From: Schleiferiaceae bacterium
GTDB lineage: Bacteria > Bacteroidota > Bacteroidia > Flavobacteriales > Schleiferiaceae
Reading direction: 5' to 3'
DNA length: 5,601 nucleotides
Assembly: GCA_023260615.1 (NCBI GenBank)
Contig: JALQUY010000098.1
Coordinates: forward strand, 1-5,601
Under the pieces are notes generated by a model that was not told the DNA's origin, made no database searches, and saw only the letters and a list, made by a program, of their open reading frames with translations. Shown one piece after another: positions 1 to 5,601 of the stretch (the first letter of the stretch is position 1; each line of letters starts with the position of its first letter). A program made the position numbers and the translations under genes.

Positions 1-945
1 CAAAAGGGCGAGAATGCGCTGTACGATGGCTTCGCCCAAAGCGGGATCCTGCGTGGCTGCGGGGGCCGCAGCGCCGTCCCGGTAGTCGTAGAATCCTCGG
101 CCGGTTTTCTTGCCCAGCCAGCCTGCTTCGAGGAGGCGCTTTTGGCTCAAGTTGGGACGGAAACGGGGCGAATAGTAGAACTGCGTCCACACCGTTTCGG
201 TCACCGTGTAGTTGACGTCATGTCCGATCAAATCCATGAGGGCAAAGGGGCCCATTCGGAAGCCCGCTAGCTGCGTCATCGCCCAATCGATGGTCGGAAC
301 GTCCGCTAGGCCTTCTTCCAACATATTCATGGCCTCTGCATAGTAGGGGCGGGCGACACGGTTCACGATGAAGCCGGGGCTGTCCTTAGCCACCACACCG
401 GTCTTGCCCCATGCGGCAACCGCTTGGACGCAACGCTCCAAGACCTGTGCGTCCGTCGCCAGGCTGGGCACAATTTCCACCAAAGGCATCAAGGGGGCGG
501 GGTTGAAGAAGTGCAACCCAATGACGCGCGCGGGGTTCTTCACACCTGCAGAAATGGCCGCAATGCTCAACGACGAGGTGTTCGTCGCCAAGATGCAGTC
601 GTCGGAAACCACGTCGTCCAGCGTCGTAAAGACCGAGCGCTTTGCCTCGAGGTTTTCATAAATCGCTTCGATCACGAGGTCCGAATCGCTGGCCTCGCGC
701 AAGTACAAAATGGGCGAAATGCGGCCCAGAATGTCTGCGGCACGTTCCGCCGTAAATGTGCCTTTCTCCACCAGGCGGTCCATCGTCGCCTGCATTTTCT
801 GCATGGCGCGTTCTAAGGCTTCGTCTTTGGTGTCGGAGAGGTGCACGCGGACGCCCGCCTGAGCGAGCACTTGGGCAATGCCCGAGCCCATCGCACCCGC
901 ACCAACAACGGTAGCTACACGAATGGGGGTTAATTTCTGTTCCAT
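1..945 (-). CDS. paaH: 3-hydroxyadipyl-CoA dehydrogenase PaaH, C-terminus cut by window edge
   Basis: This is an NAD-dependent 3-hydroxyacyl-CoA dehydrogenase, cytoplasmic, expected to oxidise 3-hydroxyadipyl-CoA to 3-oxoadipyl-CoA late in phenylacetate breakdown. The first 315 residues are visible, with no stop before the edge. The Rossmann nucleotide loop GAGAMGSG lies at about residues 15-22. The catalytic set of the family is present with correct spacing: Ser124 in TNTSSL, His145 in GLHFFNP, Glu157 in VEIV and Asn195 in GFIVNR. The first C-terminal dehydrogenase domain follows (about 190-290) and ends with KKTGRGFYDY. The chain continues beyond that domain, as in PaaH proteins that carry a second C-terminal domain (E. 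coli PaaH has 475 residues). The start is an ATG 48 bp after the paaG stop and in the same frame; no clear Shine-Dalgarno is seen. The family is certain. The adipyl-CoA specificity is inferred from the adjacent paaG and the paaABCD block. A general fatty-acid 3-hydroxybutyryl-CoA dehydrogenase is the alternative. Confidence 0.93.
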   Translation of the reverse strand, partial: MEQKLTPIRVATVVGAGAMGSGIAQVLAQAGVRVHLSDTKDEALERAMQKMQATMDRLVEKGTFTAERAADILGRISPILYLREASDSDLVIEAIYENLEAKRSVFTTLDDVVSDDCILATNTSSLSIAAISAGVKNPARVIGLHFFNPAPLMPLVEIVPSLATDAQVLERCVQAVAAWGKTGVVAKDSPGFIVNRVARPYYAEAMNMLEEGLADVPTIDWAMTQLAGFRMGPFALMDLIGHDVNYTVTETVWTQFYYSPRFRPNLSQKRLLEAGWLGKKTGRGFYDYRDGAAAPAATQDPALGEAIVQRILALL

Positions 946-993
946 GGCTGTGACTTCAAGGGGTAGCAAAGGTCCGACTTCTTGCGCGAACGC

Positions 994-1767
994 TTACTTC
1001 CCACGAAACGTGGCGGGTCGCTTTTCCAAAAAGGCCGAAACCCCTTCTTTAAAATCTTGGGTGGCCCCTGCCTCATTTTGCAGCTTACGCTCCAATTCCA
1101 ATTGCGCATCCAAGCCCGCATAGGTGGAGGCGTTCAGCGCTTGCTTGGTCAGGGCAAAGGCGCGTGTAGGCATTTGGGCCAGCTGATCGGCGATTCTCAG
1201 CGCCTCGAACTGAAGGTCCTCCGCGGGGAAGGCCTTGTAAATCATTCCTGTTCGTTCGGCTTCCGTTCCCGAAATTTTATCCCCCAACATCATCCAGGCG
1301 GATGCTTTGGCGGGTCCGACCAGGCGCGGTAGCGTAAGTGTTCCTCCCGTGTCAGGAATCAGTCCAATTTTAGAAAAGGCCTGAATGAAACTGGCATTCT
1401 CCGCGGCCACGACCACATCTCCAGCCAATGCGAGGTTGGCACCGGCGCCTGCGGCTACGCCATTGACGGCCACGACGATGGGCTTGGGGAGCGCGCGCAT
1501 TTTTTGAACTAAGGGGTTGTAATGTTCGGATAGAATTCGGTCCAAGCCGGGACCCTCAGGATCAATGGCCTCGCTCAAATCCTGCCCGCTGCAAAAGGCC
1601 TTGCCTTCGCCCGTGAGCAAAATAGCCCGAACGTCGACATCTGCGGCCCCTTGGTCCAAGAGTTCTTGAAGTGTGAGCGCCATTTCGCGGTTGAAGGCAT
1701 TGTAGGTGCTGGGGCGATTCAGCGCCAAACACATGACGCCGTTGTCGGTGTAGTTAAGTAGAACCAT
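994..1767 (-). CDS. paaG: ring-1,2-epoxyphenylacetyl-CoA isomerase PaaG (crotonase family)
   Basis: Predicted to convert the phenylacetyl-CoA ring epoxide made by PaaABCE into the seven-membered oxepin-CoA, in the cytoplasm. The 257 residues match PaaG length (262 in E. coli). CoA-binding and oxyanion-hole stretches are seen at AFCSGQDL (57-64) and NGVAAGAGANLALAGD (102-117). The two glutamates of crotonase hydratases are replaced, by Asn111 and Phe131 in my alignment. An aspartate, Asp139 in IPDTGG, is kept at the position used by PaaG-type isomerases. This argues for PaaG rather than the hydratase PaaF. The C-terminus (TKQALNAS, then DFKEGVSAFLEKR) is also PaaG-like. The ATG start lies only 9 bp after the stop of the membrane regulator gene, so the two are very probably cotranscribed. 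paaH follows 48 bp downstream. No promoter or Shine-Dalgarno is visible in the 9-bp gap. Confidence 0.94.
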   Translation of the reverse strand: MVLLNYTDNGVMCLALNRPSTYNAFNREMALTLQELLDQGAADVDVRAILLTGEGKAFCSGQDLSEAIDPEGPGLDRILSEHYNPLVQKMRALPKPIVVAVNGVAAGAGANLALAGDVVVAAENASFIQAFSKIGLIPDTGGTLTLPRLVGPAKASAWMMLGDKISGTEAERTGMIYKAFPAEDLQFEALRIADQLAQMPTRAFALTKQALNASTYAGLDAQLELERKLQNEAGATQDFKEGVSAFLEKRPATFRGK

Positions 1768-1776
1768 AGGATGAAG

Positions 1777-3177
1777 TTACACGTGTCTGAGCAAGGTTGT
1801 GGCAGCACCTCGGTATTCTGGGGAAATATGGTAGAGACGAGCGCGCTTGTCCTCGGGATGCGGAACACGCAGTATAAAGTTTCGGTAGCCCAGCATCTCA
1901 TCCGCCAATTCATTTAGACGTGCAAAGGTCTTAGACCGAATTTTACGTTGGTTTTCCCATGATTTGTCGTCCATTTCCAATAGCAGATCAATTTCCGTTA
2001 TATCCGCTGAACGACCCGGGGGAAGCAATAACAAATGACGAAGCAATCGGACCTCATGCGGGTTGAGCTTTTGGACAAACTGCTTTTCCATATCGGGTTG
2101 GCGCAAATTGTAGCGCACCAAGAAAACCACTAAGAATAGCACACCTAGAAGTACCACCAAAAATTCCGTGGTATACCTATAAAAAAGCTGTTCTGCCGTC
2201 GTTCGGTAAACGGGCATGTCCGTGTCGCGGCAATAGCTCAGGATATCCGCAAATGGGACTTTGGTGATGCGAACACTGGGATTCGTGATGGTGCTCGACG
2301 AATAGATGAGGTGGACCGTATCTTTCTGAATAATTACCCCTTCAAACCCATTGTACGGCCCCGTGCCAGCGGTTAGGTCCAACCACTCGTACAGTTTGTT
2401 CTCCAACATATCCGCCACAAAAAGGAAACCATCCACATCAAAAAGGGCGAGATGGCGAACGCTTCCCACGTTCGTGATCTTGTGCTCCCTACTGCCATCG
2501 TCAATGGATAAAACCCCTATGGTTTCTGCATCTCTTTCCAGGAGATTGATGCGCAAAACCTGATAATCCGTTATCGTAGGTTCCAATGTTTTATCTGGAG
2601 AATTTACCAGGATAAACGTACCGCTGTCCACTTGCGCGCCCAATTGGAGGGTAAAGCCCGCATTTAGTCCATAAAAAGGTCTGACTTGTTCCCATTCATT
2701 GAGGTCCGTGTCGTAGTAGCTCACCACCGCGTTCCGCAACCAGAAGCCGCTTCCACCAACGCTATACAGCACTCCTTGTACGTAGCCCCTAAAACAGTCA
2801 AAATTGTACCCTGAATAGTAGGTGTCGTCCAGCCGCTTGGGCCATCCTTTTCGATCTAGGCCATACACCAATCCGCTTCCAGGAAAGGAAATTATTACGG
2901 TATCCGCGGTGCTCAATACGTAGGGTTTGGGATGCTTCATCAAACGGTCCGGCTCCGCCATGATGGGGAAGCTATCCAGCGGTTGCCAGACTGCATTTCG
3001 CAAAAGCTGACGCGTTCCCGTATGAAAATTTAGCTCTATGAGACTGTCTTTTCGGAAAATGTAGGCCTTTCCCGATTCACCAGCCACCCATGCACTAGCT
3101 TGGCCTAAAAGGGGGGTGGATAGCCCTAAAAAAGCTATCAAGAAACTTATTTTCAGCGAATTATACCAGCCCTGCAT
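1777..3177 (-). CDS. putative membrane-anchored regulator: signal peptide, Kelch-like propeller, one TM helix, winged-helix-like C-terminus
   Basis: I do not recognise a named gene. The 466-residue product begins with a signal peptide (MQGWYNSLK, hydrophobic ISFLIAFLGLSTPLL, likely cut after LLGQA at residue 27). Residues 30-338 look like an all-beta periplasmic domain. The clearest blade is at about 135-165, with a Kelch pattern: Gly-Gly at 141-142, then Tyr155 and Trp162. One transmembrane helix follows at about 339-354, with RYNLR just after it, so the tail should be cytoplasmic. The tail (about 371-455) reads like a small winged-helix domain. It has a helix with NQRKIRSK (409-416), then an asparagine-containing helix, then FILRV and a DKR-x5-I hairpin. 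This pattern resembles tails I recall from uncharacterised Bacteroidota proteins. DNA binding is an inference. The start is ATG at 3177; an in-frame GTG at 3213 would add 12 residues before a poorer signal peptide. Sampled lines are more AT-rich than the paa genes. The gene is coupled to paaG (9-bp gap), suggesting sensing or control linked to phenylacetate use; a housekeeping surface protein remains possible. Confidence 0.72.
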   Translation of the reverse strand: MQGWYNSLKISFLIAFLGLSTPLLGQASAWVAGESGKAYIFRKDSLIELNFHTGTRQLLRNAVWQPLDSFPIMAEPDRLMKHPKPYVLSTADTVIISFPGSGLVYGLDRKGWPKRLDDTYYSGYNFDCFRGYVQGVLYSVGGSGFWLRNAVVSYYDTDLNEWEQVRPFYGLNAGFTLQLGAQVDSGTFILVNSPDKTLEPTITDYQVLRINLLERDAETIGVLSIDDGSREHKITNVGSVRHLALFDVDGFLFVADMLENKLYEWLDLTAGTGPYNGFEGVIIQKDTVHLIYSSSTITNPSVRITKVPFADILSYCRDTDMPVYRTTAEQLFYRYTTEFLVVLLGVLFLVVFLVRYNLRQPDMEKQFVQKLNPHEVRLLRHLLLLPPGRSADITEIDLLLEMDDKSWENQRKIRSKTFARLNELADEMLGYRNFILRVPHPEDKRARLYHISPEYRGAATTLLRHV

Positions 3178-3181
3178 GCTA

Positions 3182-3214
3182 TGTGAAACTATGTGACAAT
3201 ATAGTTGTTTCACA
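3182..3214. promoter_or_regulatory. inverted repeat just before the regulator start
   Basis: TGTGAAAC (3182-3189) and GTTTCACA (3207-3214) form a perfect 8-bp inverted repeat with a 17-base spacer. In the minus-strand RNA the stem can extend by a further UAU/AUA after an AAC bulge, leaving an 8-base loop. The structure ends four bases before the ATG at 3177-3175. It could be an operator for a dimeric DNA-binding protein, possibly the downstream gene's own product. It could also be a hairpin that limits ribosome access. The sequence alone does not decide between these. Confidence 0.5.
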
Positions 3215-3300
3215 GTTTCTCACAAATTTTTTAGGCAAATCAAATAAATCATGCACATTTGTGATGCCCTAAGCCTCACACCAGACCTTAAGGCCTCACA
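3182..3300. promoter_or_regulatory. cluster of seven TGTGA/TCACA pentamers, candidate operator array
   Basis: TGTGA starts at 3182, 3192 and 3260. Its complement TCACA starts at 3210, 3220, 3276 and 3296. Seven copies in 119 bp compare with about 0.2 expected for one pentamer on both strands at equal base frequencies. Pairs are spaced exactly 10, 10 and 20 bp, about one or two helical turns, so they would lie on the same DNA face. The cluster fills the space upstream of the putative regulator gene and downstream of the paaABCD terminator. Its role as a binding region is inferred. Confidence 0.45.
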
Positions 3301-3303
3301 CCA
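3273..3303. repeat. 11-bp direct repeat GCCTCACACCA, two copies
   Basis: Copies lie at 3273-3283 and 3293-3303, exactly 20 bp apart, with no mismatch. The stretch between them is AGACCTTAA. Each copy contains a TCACA pentamer of the larger cluster. The exact two-turn spacing suggests paired protein sites in the upstream part of the regulator's control region. Confidence 0.55.
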
Positions 3304-3321
3304 AATCAAATCAACTATGAA

Positions 3322-3347
3322 AGAGGGCATCCATTCGGGTGCCCTCT
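3322..3347. terminator. hairpin terminator after paaABCD, possibly two-way
   Basis: AGAGGGCA (3322-3329) pairs with TGCCCTCT (3340-3347). Inside lie a T-G wobble and CC/GG, closing on an ATTC loop, for about 11 pairs in all. It sits 16 bp past the paaD stop and so is placed to end the paaABCD transcript. The tail on the minus strand is only TTTCATAG, while the plus-strand tail is TTTTTGTTTG, so the stronger intrinsic terminator faces right. The hairpin itself is firm; its main direction is uncertain. Confidence 0.7.
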
Positions 3348-3363
3348 TTTTGTTTGTGGCCTT

Positions 3364-3843
3364 TTATAGGCACTTGAAATAATCAAAGGGCTCCTGGCAA
3401 TCGCGGCACTGGTAGAGCGATTTGCAGGCCGTCGAGCCAAAGAGTGATATCAACTCCGTGTTTTGACTTTTGCAGCGAGGGCAGTGCACCGTGGGTTGAA
3501 CCGCCCAGAGACTGCGCTTGTCGCTTGCTTTTCCAACGGGAGGCGCGATTCCGTAGGCTTCTAGTTTGGCCCGTCCCGCTTCAGACATCCAATCCGTTGT
3601 CCACGGAGGATCTAAAACGGTATGAACCACAACGGGTCCAAATTCGGCTAAGCCCTCCTCTACGCGCTTCTGAATCACGTCCATGGCGGGACAGCCCGTA
3701 TAGGTGGGCGCCAGGTCTACGTGTATCACTGTGTCCTCTTGAGCAACGCGTCTGATAACTCCCAGATCGACTACGCTCAATACCGGCACTTCGGGGTCCA
3801 TTACCCCTTCTAAGGCTTTCCAGAGAGCTTCCTCGCTTACCAT
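3364..3843 (-). CDS. paaD: phenylacetyl-CoA epoxidase assembly protein PaaD (DUF59/MIP18 family)
   Basis: PaaD is needed for the phenylacetyl-CoA epoxidase to be active, probably in maturing its metal centre, in the cytoplasm. The product has 159 residues (165 in E. coli). The N-terminal DUF59/MIP18 domain shows DPEVP (16-20), VVDLGVI (24-30) and the family cysteine Cys51 in YTGCPAM. The PaaD-specific tail carries CPRC (121-124), Cys140 and CRDC (146-149), a likely metal- or Fe-S-binding site, plus Cys158. The ATG overlaps the paaC stop by 7 bp (ATGGTAA), which implies translational coupling. A longer frame reaches 4005, but its extra 54 residues only re-read the paaC end in another frame and do not resemble PaaD. 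A hairpin terminator follows directly, so paaD appears to be the last gene of this transcription unit. PaaE, the reductase, does not follow. Confidence 0.96.
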   Translation of the reverse strand: MVSEEALWKALEGVMDPEVPVLSVVDLGVIRRVAQEDTVIHVDLAPTYTGCPAMDVIQKRVEEGLAEFGPVVVHTVLDPPWTTDWMSEAGRAKLEAYGIAPPVGKASDKRSLWAVQPTVHCPRCKSQNTELISLFGSTACKSLYQCRDCQEPFDYFKCL

Positions 3844-4604
3844 GAGGCGTCCGGATAGGCGCGGGCAAGGGATTGCATTTCGGCTAAAATATAGCCATGG
3901 TGTTCGCTGTGGATGCCCGCTTTGCCGCCCGTGCGTGCCACTGTGGACTCGTTGAAGGACGGCACTTTTGCCAGCGTCAAGATGCTGTTCACTTTTTCCA
4001 ACCAAGCAGGCCTAAGAGCGTCCACTGCGGGGCCCCAGCCCTTTTCAGCTGCTTGAGTATCTACGTCACTGGGCACAAAAAACTCGCCGGCAAAGCGCTC
4101 AAAGTGTGCCAGGCTGGCTTTCACTTTGGCCTGGCTCTCCTCGGTGCCGTCGCCAAGGCGAATGATCCATTCGGCGCTGTATTGGGCGTGGTAGGCGCAT
4201 TCTTTAATGGCTTTTCGGGCAATTTGGCCCAAGCGCTCATCGGTACTATTCGACAAGGCCTCCAGTTGGAAAAAGTGGAAGGTGTCAAAGTAAAATTGGC
4301 GCGCTAGGGTGTCGCCCCAGTGGCCATTGGGCTGTTCGACCAGCAAGTGGTTTTTAAATGCCCGGCTATCGCGGAAATACGCCAAGTCGTTTTCCGTGCA
4401 GCCGTCTCCCATGATCTCGGCGGCATACTGGTAGTATTGACGCGCTAACCCAATGAGGTCCAAAGAAATATTGGTCAAAGCGATGTCTTGTTCCAGAATG
4501 GGACCGTGGCCACACCATTCGGACAAGCGCTGCCCTAAAATCAAGGCATCATCCGCCAAATGCAGCACGTAAGCCGCCTTTGGATCACATGTGTCCCACT
4601 TCAT
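3837..4604 (-). CDS. paaC: phenylacetyl-CoA 1,2-epoxidase subunit PaaC
   Basis: PaaC is the ferritin-like structural subunit that pairs with PaaA in the epoxidase core and lacks the working diiron site. The 255 residues compare with 248 in E. coli and align throughout: QRLSEWCGHGP (25-35), LDLIGLARQYYQYAAE (48-63), LLVEQPNG (87-94), KAIKECAYH (131-139) and RTGGKAGIHSEHHG (224-237) with LAEMQ after it. The chosen ATG at 4604 gives a start that fits the family and overlaps the end of paaB by 20 bp. The frame stays open up to 4760, but the additional 52 residues are paaB read out of frame. The stop overlaps paaD by 7 bp. A multi-gene overlap of this kind suggests coupled translation and balanced subunit production. 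Confidence 0.97.
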   Translation of the reverse strand: MKWDTCDPKAAYVLHLADDALILGQRLSEWCGHGPILEQDIALTNISLDLIGLARQYYQYAAEIMGDGCTENDLAYFRDSRAFKNHLLVEQPNGHWGDTLARQFYFDTFHFFQLEALSNSTDERLGQIARKAIKECAYHAQYSAEWIIRLGDGTEESQAKVKASLAHFERFAGEFFVPSDVDTQAAEKGWGPAVDALRPAWLEKVNSILTLAKVPSFNESTVARTGGKAGIHSEHHGYILAEMQSLARAYPDASW

Positions 4605-4878
4605 CCGGAATGTCGTAAAAAGTAGGATGGCGGTAGACCTTGTCGTCGGAAGGCGCAAAAAGCGGTTCCTTTTCGTCGGGCGAAGAGGCGACAATAGCAC
4701 TTGAAGGAACGACCCAAATAGATACTCCTTCACTGCGTCGAGTGTACACATCGCGCGCATTTTTCAGCGCCATTTCTGCATCCGGCGCATGCAAACTGCC
4801 GGAATGTTTGTGCGCTAGGCCGTTCTTACTTCGAACGAAGACCTCCCAAAGAGGCCAGTGGTCGGGATGTGCGCTCAT
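4585..4878 (-). CDS. paaB: phenylacetyl-CoA 1,2-epoxidase subunit PaaB
   Basis: PaaB is the small epoxidase subunit thought to bridge the PaaAC core units. The 97 residues (95 in E. coli) match closely: WPLWEVFVRSKNGLAHKH (8-25), GSLHAPD (27-33), YTRRSEG (45-51), SIWVV (53-57) and the C-terminal KVYRHPTFYDIPD (80-92). The ATG at 4878 overlaps the paaA stop as ATGA (4 bp), a typical sign of termination-reinitiation. An upstream in-frame ATG would add 27 residues that only re-read paaA, so it was not used. The gene's 3' end overlaps paaC by 20 bp. Confidence 0.97.
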   Translation of the reverse strand: MSAHPDHWPLWEVFVRSKNGLAHKHSGSLHAPDAEMALKNARDVYTRRSEGVSIWVVPSSAIVASSPDEKEPLFAPSDDKVYRHPTFYDIPDEVGHM

Positions 4879-5601
4879 GCGGCGTGGGTTTGGGTGGCTG
4901 CCTGTGAGGCGCGCGCCGATTGTTTTTTCGCATAGGCGGCAGCCGCTTCGCGCACCCAAGCGCCTTCTTCATGGGCTTTGCGGCGGGCTGCCAGACGTTC
5001 TGCATTGCAGGGACCATTGCCCGCGATCACTTGGAAGAATTCGTCCCAATTGATGGGTCCAAAATCGTATTGGCCCTTCTCCTCGTTCCACTTCAAATCA
5101 GGGTCGGGAATCGTCAGGCCAATAAATTCTGCTTGGGGGACGGTTTTGTCAATGAATTCCTGACGCAACTCGTCGTTGGACTTGCGCTTGATGCGCCACT
5201 TCATGCTTTGTGCAGAATTGGGGCTTGCGTCGTCTGACGGCCCGAACATCATAATCGACGGCCACCACCAGCGGTTCAGTGCGTCTTGGGCCATTTCCTT
5301 CTGTTCGGGGGTGCCCTTGGCGAGGGTCATCATGATCTCGTAGCCCTGGCGTTGGTGGAAGCTCTCCTCCTTGCAAATGCGGACCATGGCGCGGCTGTAG
5401 GGCCCATAGGATGTTCGGCAGAGCATGACCTGATTGGCAATAGCTGCGCCATCGACCAGCCAGCCAATGGCCCCCATATCCGCCCAGCTCAAGGTGGGGT
5501 AGTTAAAGATGGACGAGTACTTCGCCTTGCCGCTCAGCAGGTCGCCAATCATTTCATCGCGCGAGGTGCCCAAGGTTTCCGCGGCCGAATACAAGTACAA
5601 G
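4875..5601 (-). CDS. paaA: phenylacetyl-CoA 1,2-epoxidase catalytic subunit PaaA, N-terminus cut by window edge
   Basis: PaaA holds the diiron centre that inserts one oxygen atom into the aromatic ring of phenylacetyl-CoA. The 241 visible residues begin at LYLYSAAETLG, which lies about 75-80 residues into the E. coli protein (309 residues). The first EAGH ligand motif therefore falls just outside the window. The second is visible as ESFH (visible residues 79-82, in KEESFHQRQG). The aspartate in GWLVDGAAI (41-54 region) and the FNYPTLSWAD and WWWP-MMFGP stretches are family signatures. The C-terminus (WVREAA, then an Ala/Gln/Lys-rich tail) is complete and ends four bases into paaB. The first visible codon is TTG, an internal leucine rather than a start. 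The true start and the operon promoter lie beyond the right edge. Confidence 0.97.
   Translation of the reverse strand, partial: LYLYSAAETLGTSRDEMIGDLLSGKAKYSSIFNYPTLSWADMGAIGWLVDGAAIANQVMLCRTSYGPYSRAMVRICKEESFHQRQGYEIMMTLAKGTPEQKEMAQDALNRWWWPSIMMFGPSDDASPNSAQSMKWRIKRKSNDELRQEFIDKTVPQAEFIGLTIPDPDLKWNEEKGQYDFGPINWDEFFQVIAGNGPCNAERLAARRKAHEEGAWVREAAAAYAKKQSARASQAATQTHAA

Noticed and set aside
368..816. Two overlapping plus-strand open frames of 97 and 130 codons
   Set aside because: They lie wholly opposite paaH, whose motifs and length prove the minus-strand reading; their translations show no recognisable family features.
946..993. Possible regulatory element in the paaG-paaH gap (GACTTC twice, 24 bp apart)
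   Set aside because: A 6-bp repeat in a 48-bp gap is weak and there is no hairpin or promoter motif with it.
994..1767. Calling this crotonase PaaF (2,3-dehydroadipyl-CoA hydratase)
   Set aside because: Both hydratase glutamates are missing and the isomerase-type aspartate in PDTGG is present, so PaaG is favoured.
3182..3224. CRP/FNR-type binding site
   Set aside because: TGTGA and TCACA match CRP half-sites, but no pair has the required 6-base spacing; the actual gaps in this part are 13 or more bases.
3241..3248. Bacteroidota-type -7 promoter box (TTTATTTG on the minus strand)
   Set aside because: It matches TAnnTTTG imperfectly and no TTTG -33 box was found at the proper distance, so I could not support a promoter call.
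3844..4005. N-terminal extension of PaaD starting at 4005
   Set aside because: The added residues are the end of paaC read in another frame; the family start fits ATG at 3843.
3897..4307. Plus-strand open frame of 136 codons
   Set aside because: It is antisense to the conserved core of PaaC and looks like a by-product of codon usage in a GC-rich gene.
4605..4760. N-terminal extension of PaaC starting at 4760
   Set aside because: The added residues re-read paaB; PaaC of normal length starts at 4604.
4640..5053. Plus-strand open frame of 137 codons
   Set aside because: Antisense to paaB and the paaA end, with Arg/Cys-rich, unstructured-looking translation.

Overview
The window is a one-strand block of the phenylacetate (paa) catabolic locus, almost certainly from a member of the phylum Bacteroidota. 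All genes lie on the minus strand, so in transcription order (right to left) they read paaA (cut by the right edge), paaB, paaC, paaD, an intergenic control region with a hairpin terminator, an unnamed membrane-anchored putative regulator, paaG, and paaH (cut by the left edge). The phylum assignment is an inference. It rests on the type of putative regulator (periplasmic propeller, one membrane helix, C-terminal winged-helix-like domain), its LLGQA-type signal peptide end, and the absence of clear Shine-Dalgarno sequences before the genes.

Right part (3364-5601): paaA-paaB-paaC-paaD form a compact run with 4-, 20- and 7-bp overlaps. They encode the multicomponent phenylacetyl-CoA 1,2-epoxidase: PaaA (diiron catalytic subunit), PaaB (small bridging subunit), PaaC (ferritin-like structural subunit) and PaaD (DUF59/MIP18-type maturation protein with a cysteine-rich tail). 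The reductase PaaE is not in the window. The annotated starts of PaaB, PaaC and PaaD are shorter than the longest possible reading frames, because the longer versions only re-read the preceding paa gene in another frame.

Middle (3178-3363): this 186-bp gap holds a strong hairpin with a T-tract and an unusual cluster of seven TGTGA/TCACA pentamers. Three pairs of these are spaced exactly 10, 10 and 20 bp, and an 8-bp inverted repeat ends four bases before the regulator's ATG. It looks like an operator region, or an RNA hairpin acting on translation.

Left part (1-3177): the 466-residue putative regulator has a signal peptide, a Kelch-like periplasmic domain, one transmembrane helix and a basic winged-helix-like cytoplasmic tail. 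It is followed after only 9 bp by paaG (ring-1,2-epoxyphenylacetyl-CoA isomerase), then paaH (3-hydroxyadipyl-CoA dehydrogenase). The enzymes make a coherent route: the epoxidase forms the ring epoxide, PaaG isomerises it to the oxepin, and after ring opening and beta-oxidation PaaH oxidises 3-hydroxyadipyl-CoA. The embedded membrane protein is the least understood part and the best candidate for something undescribed: a one-component, membrane-anchored sensor-regulator of phenylacetate use.
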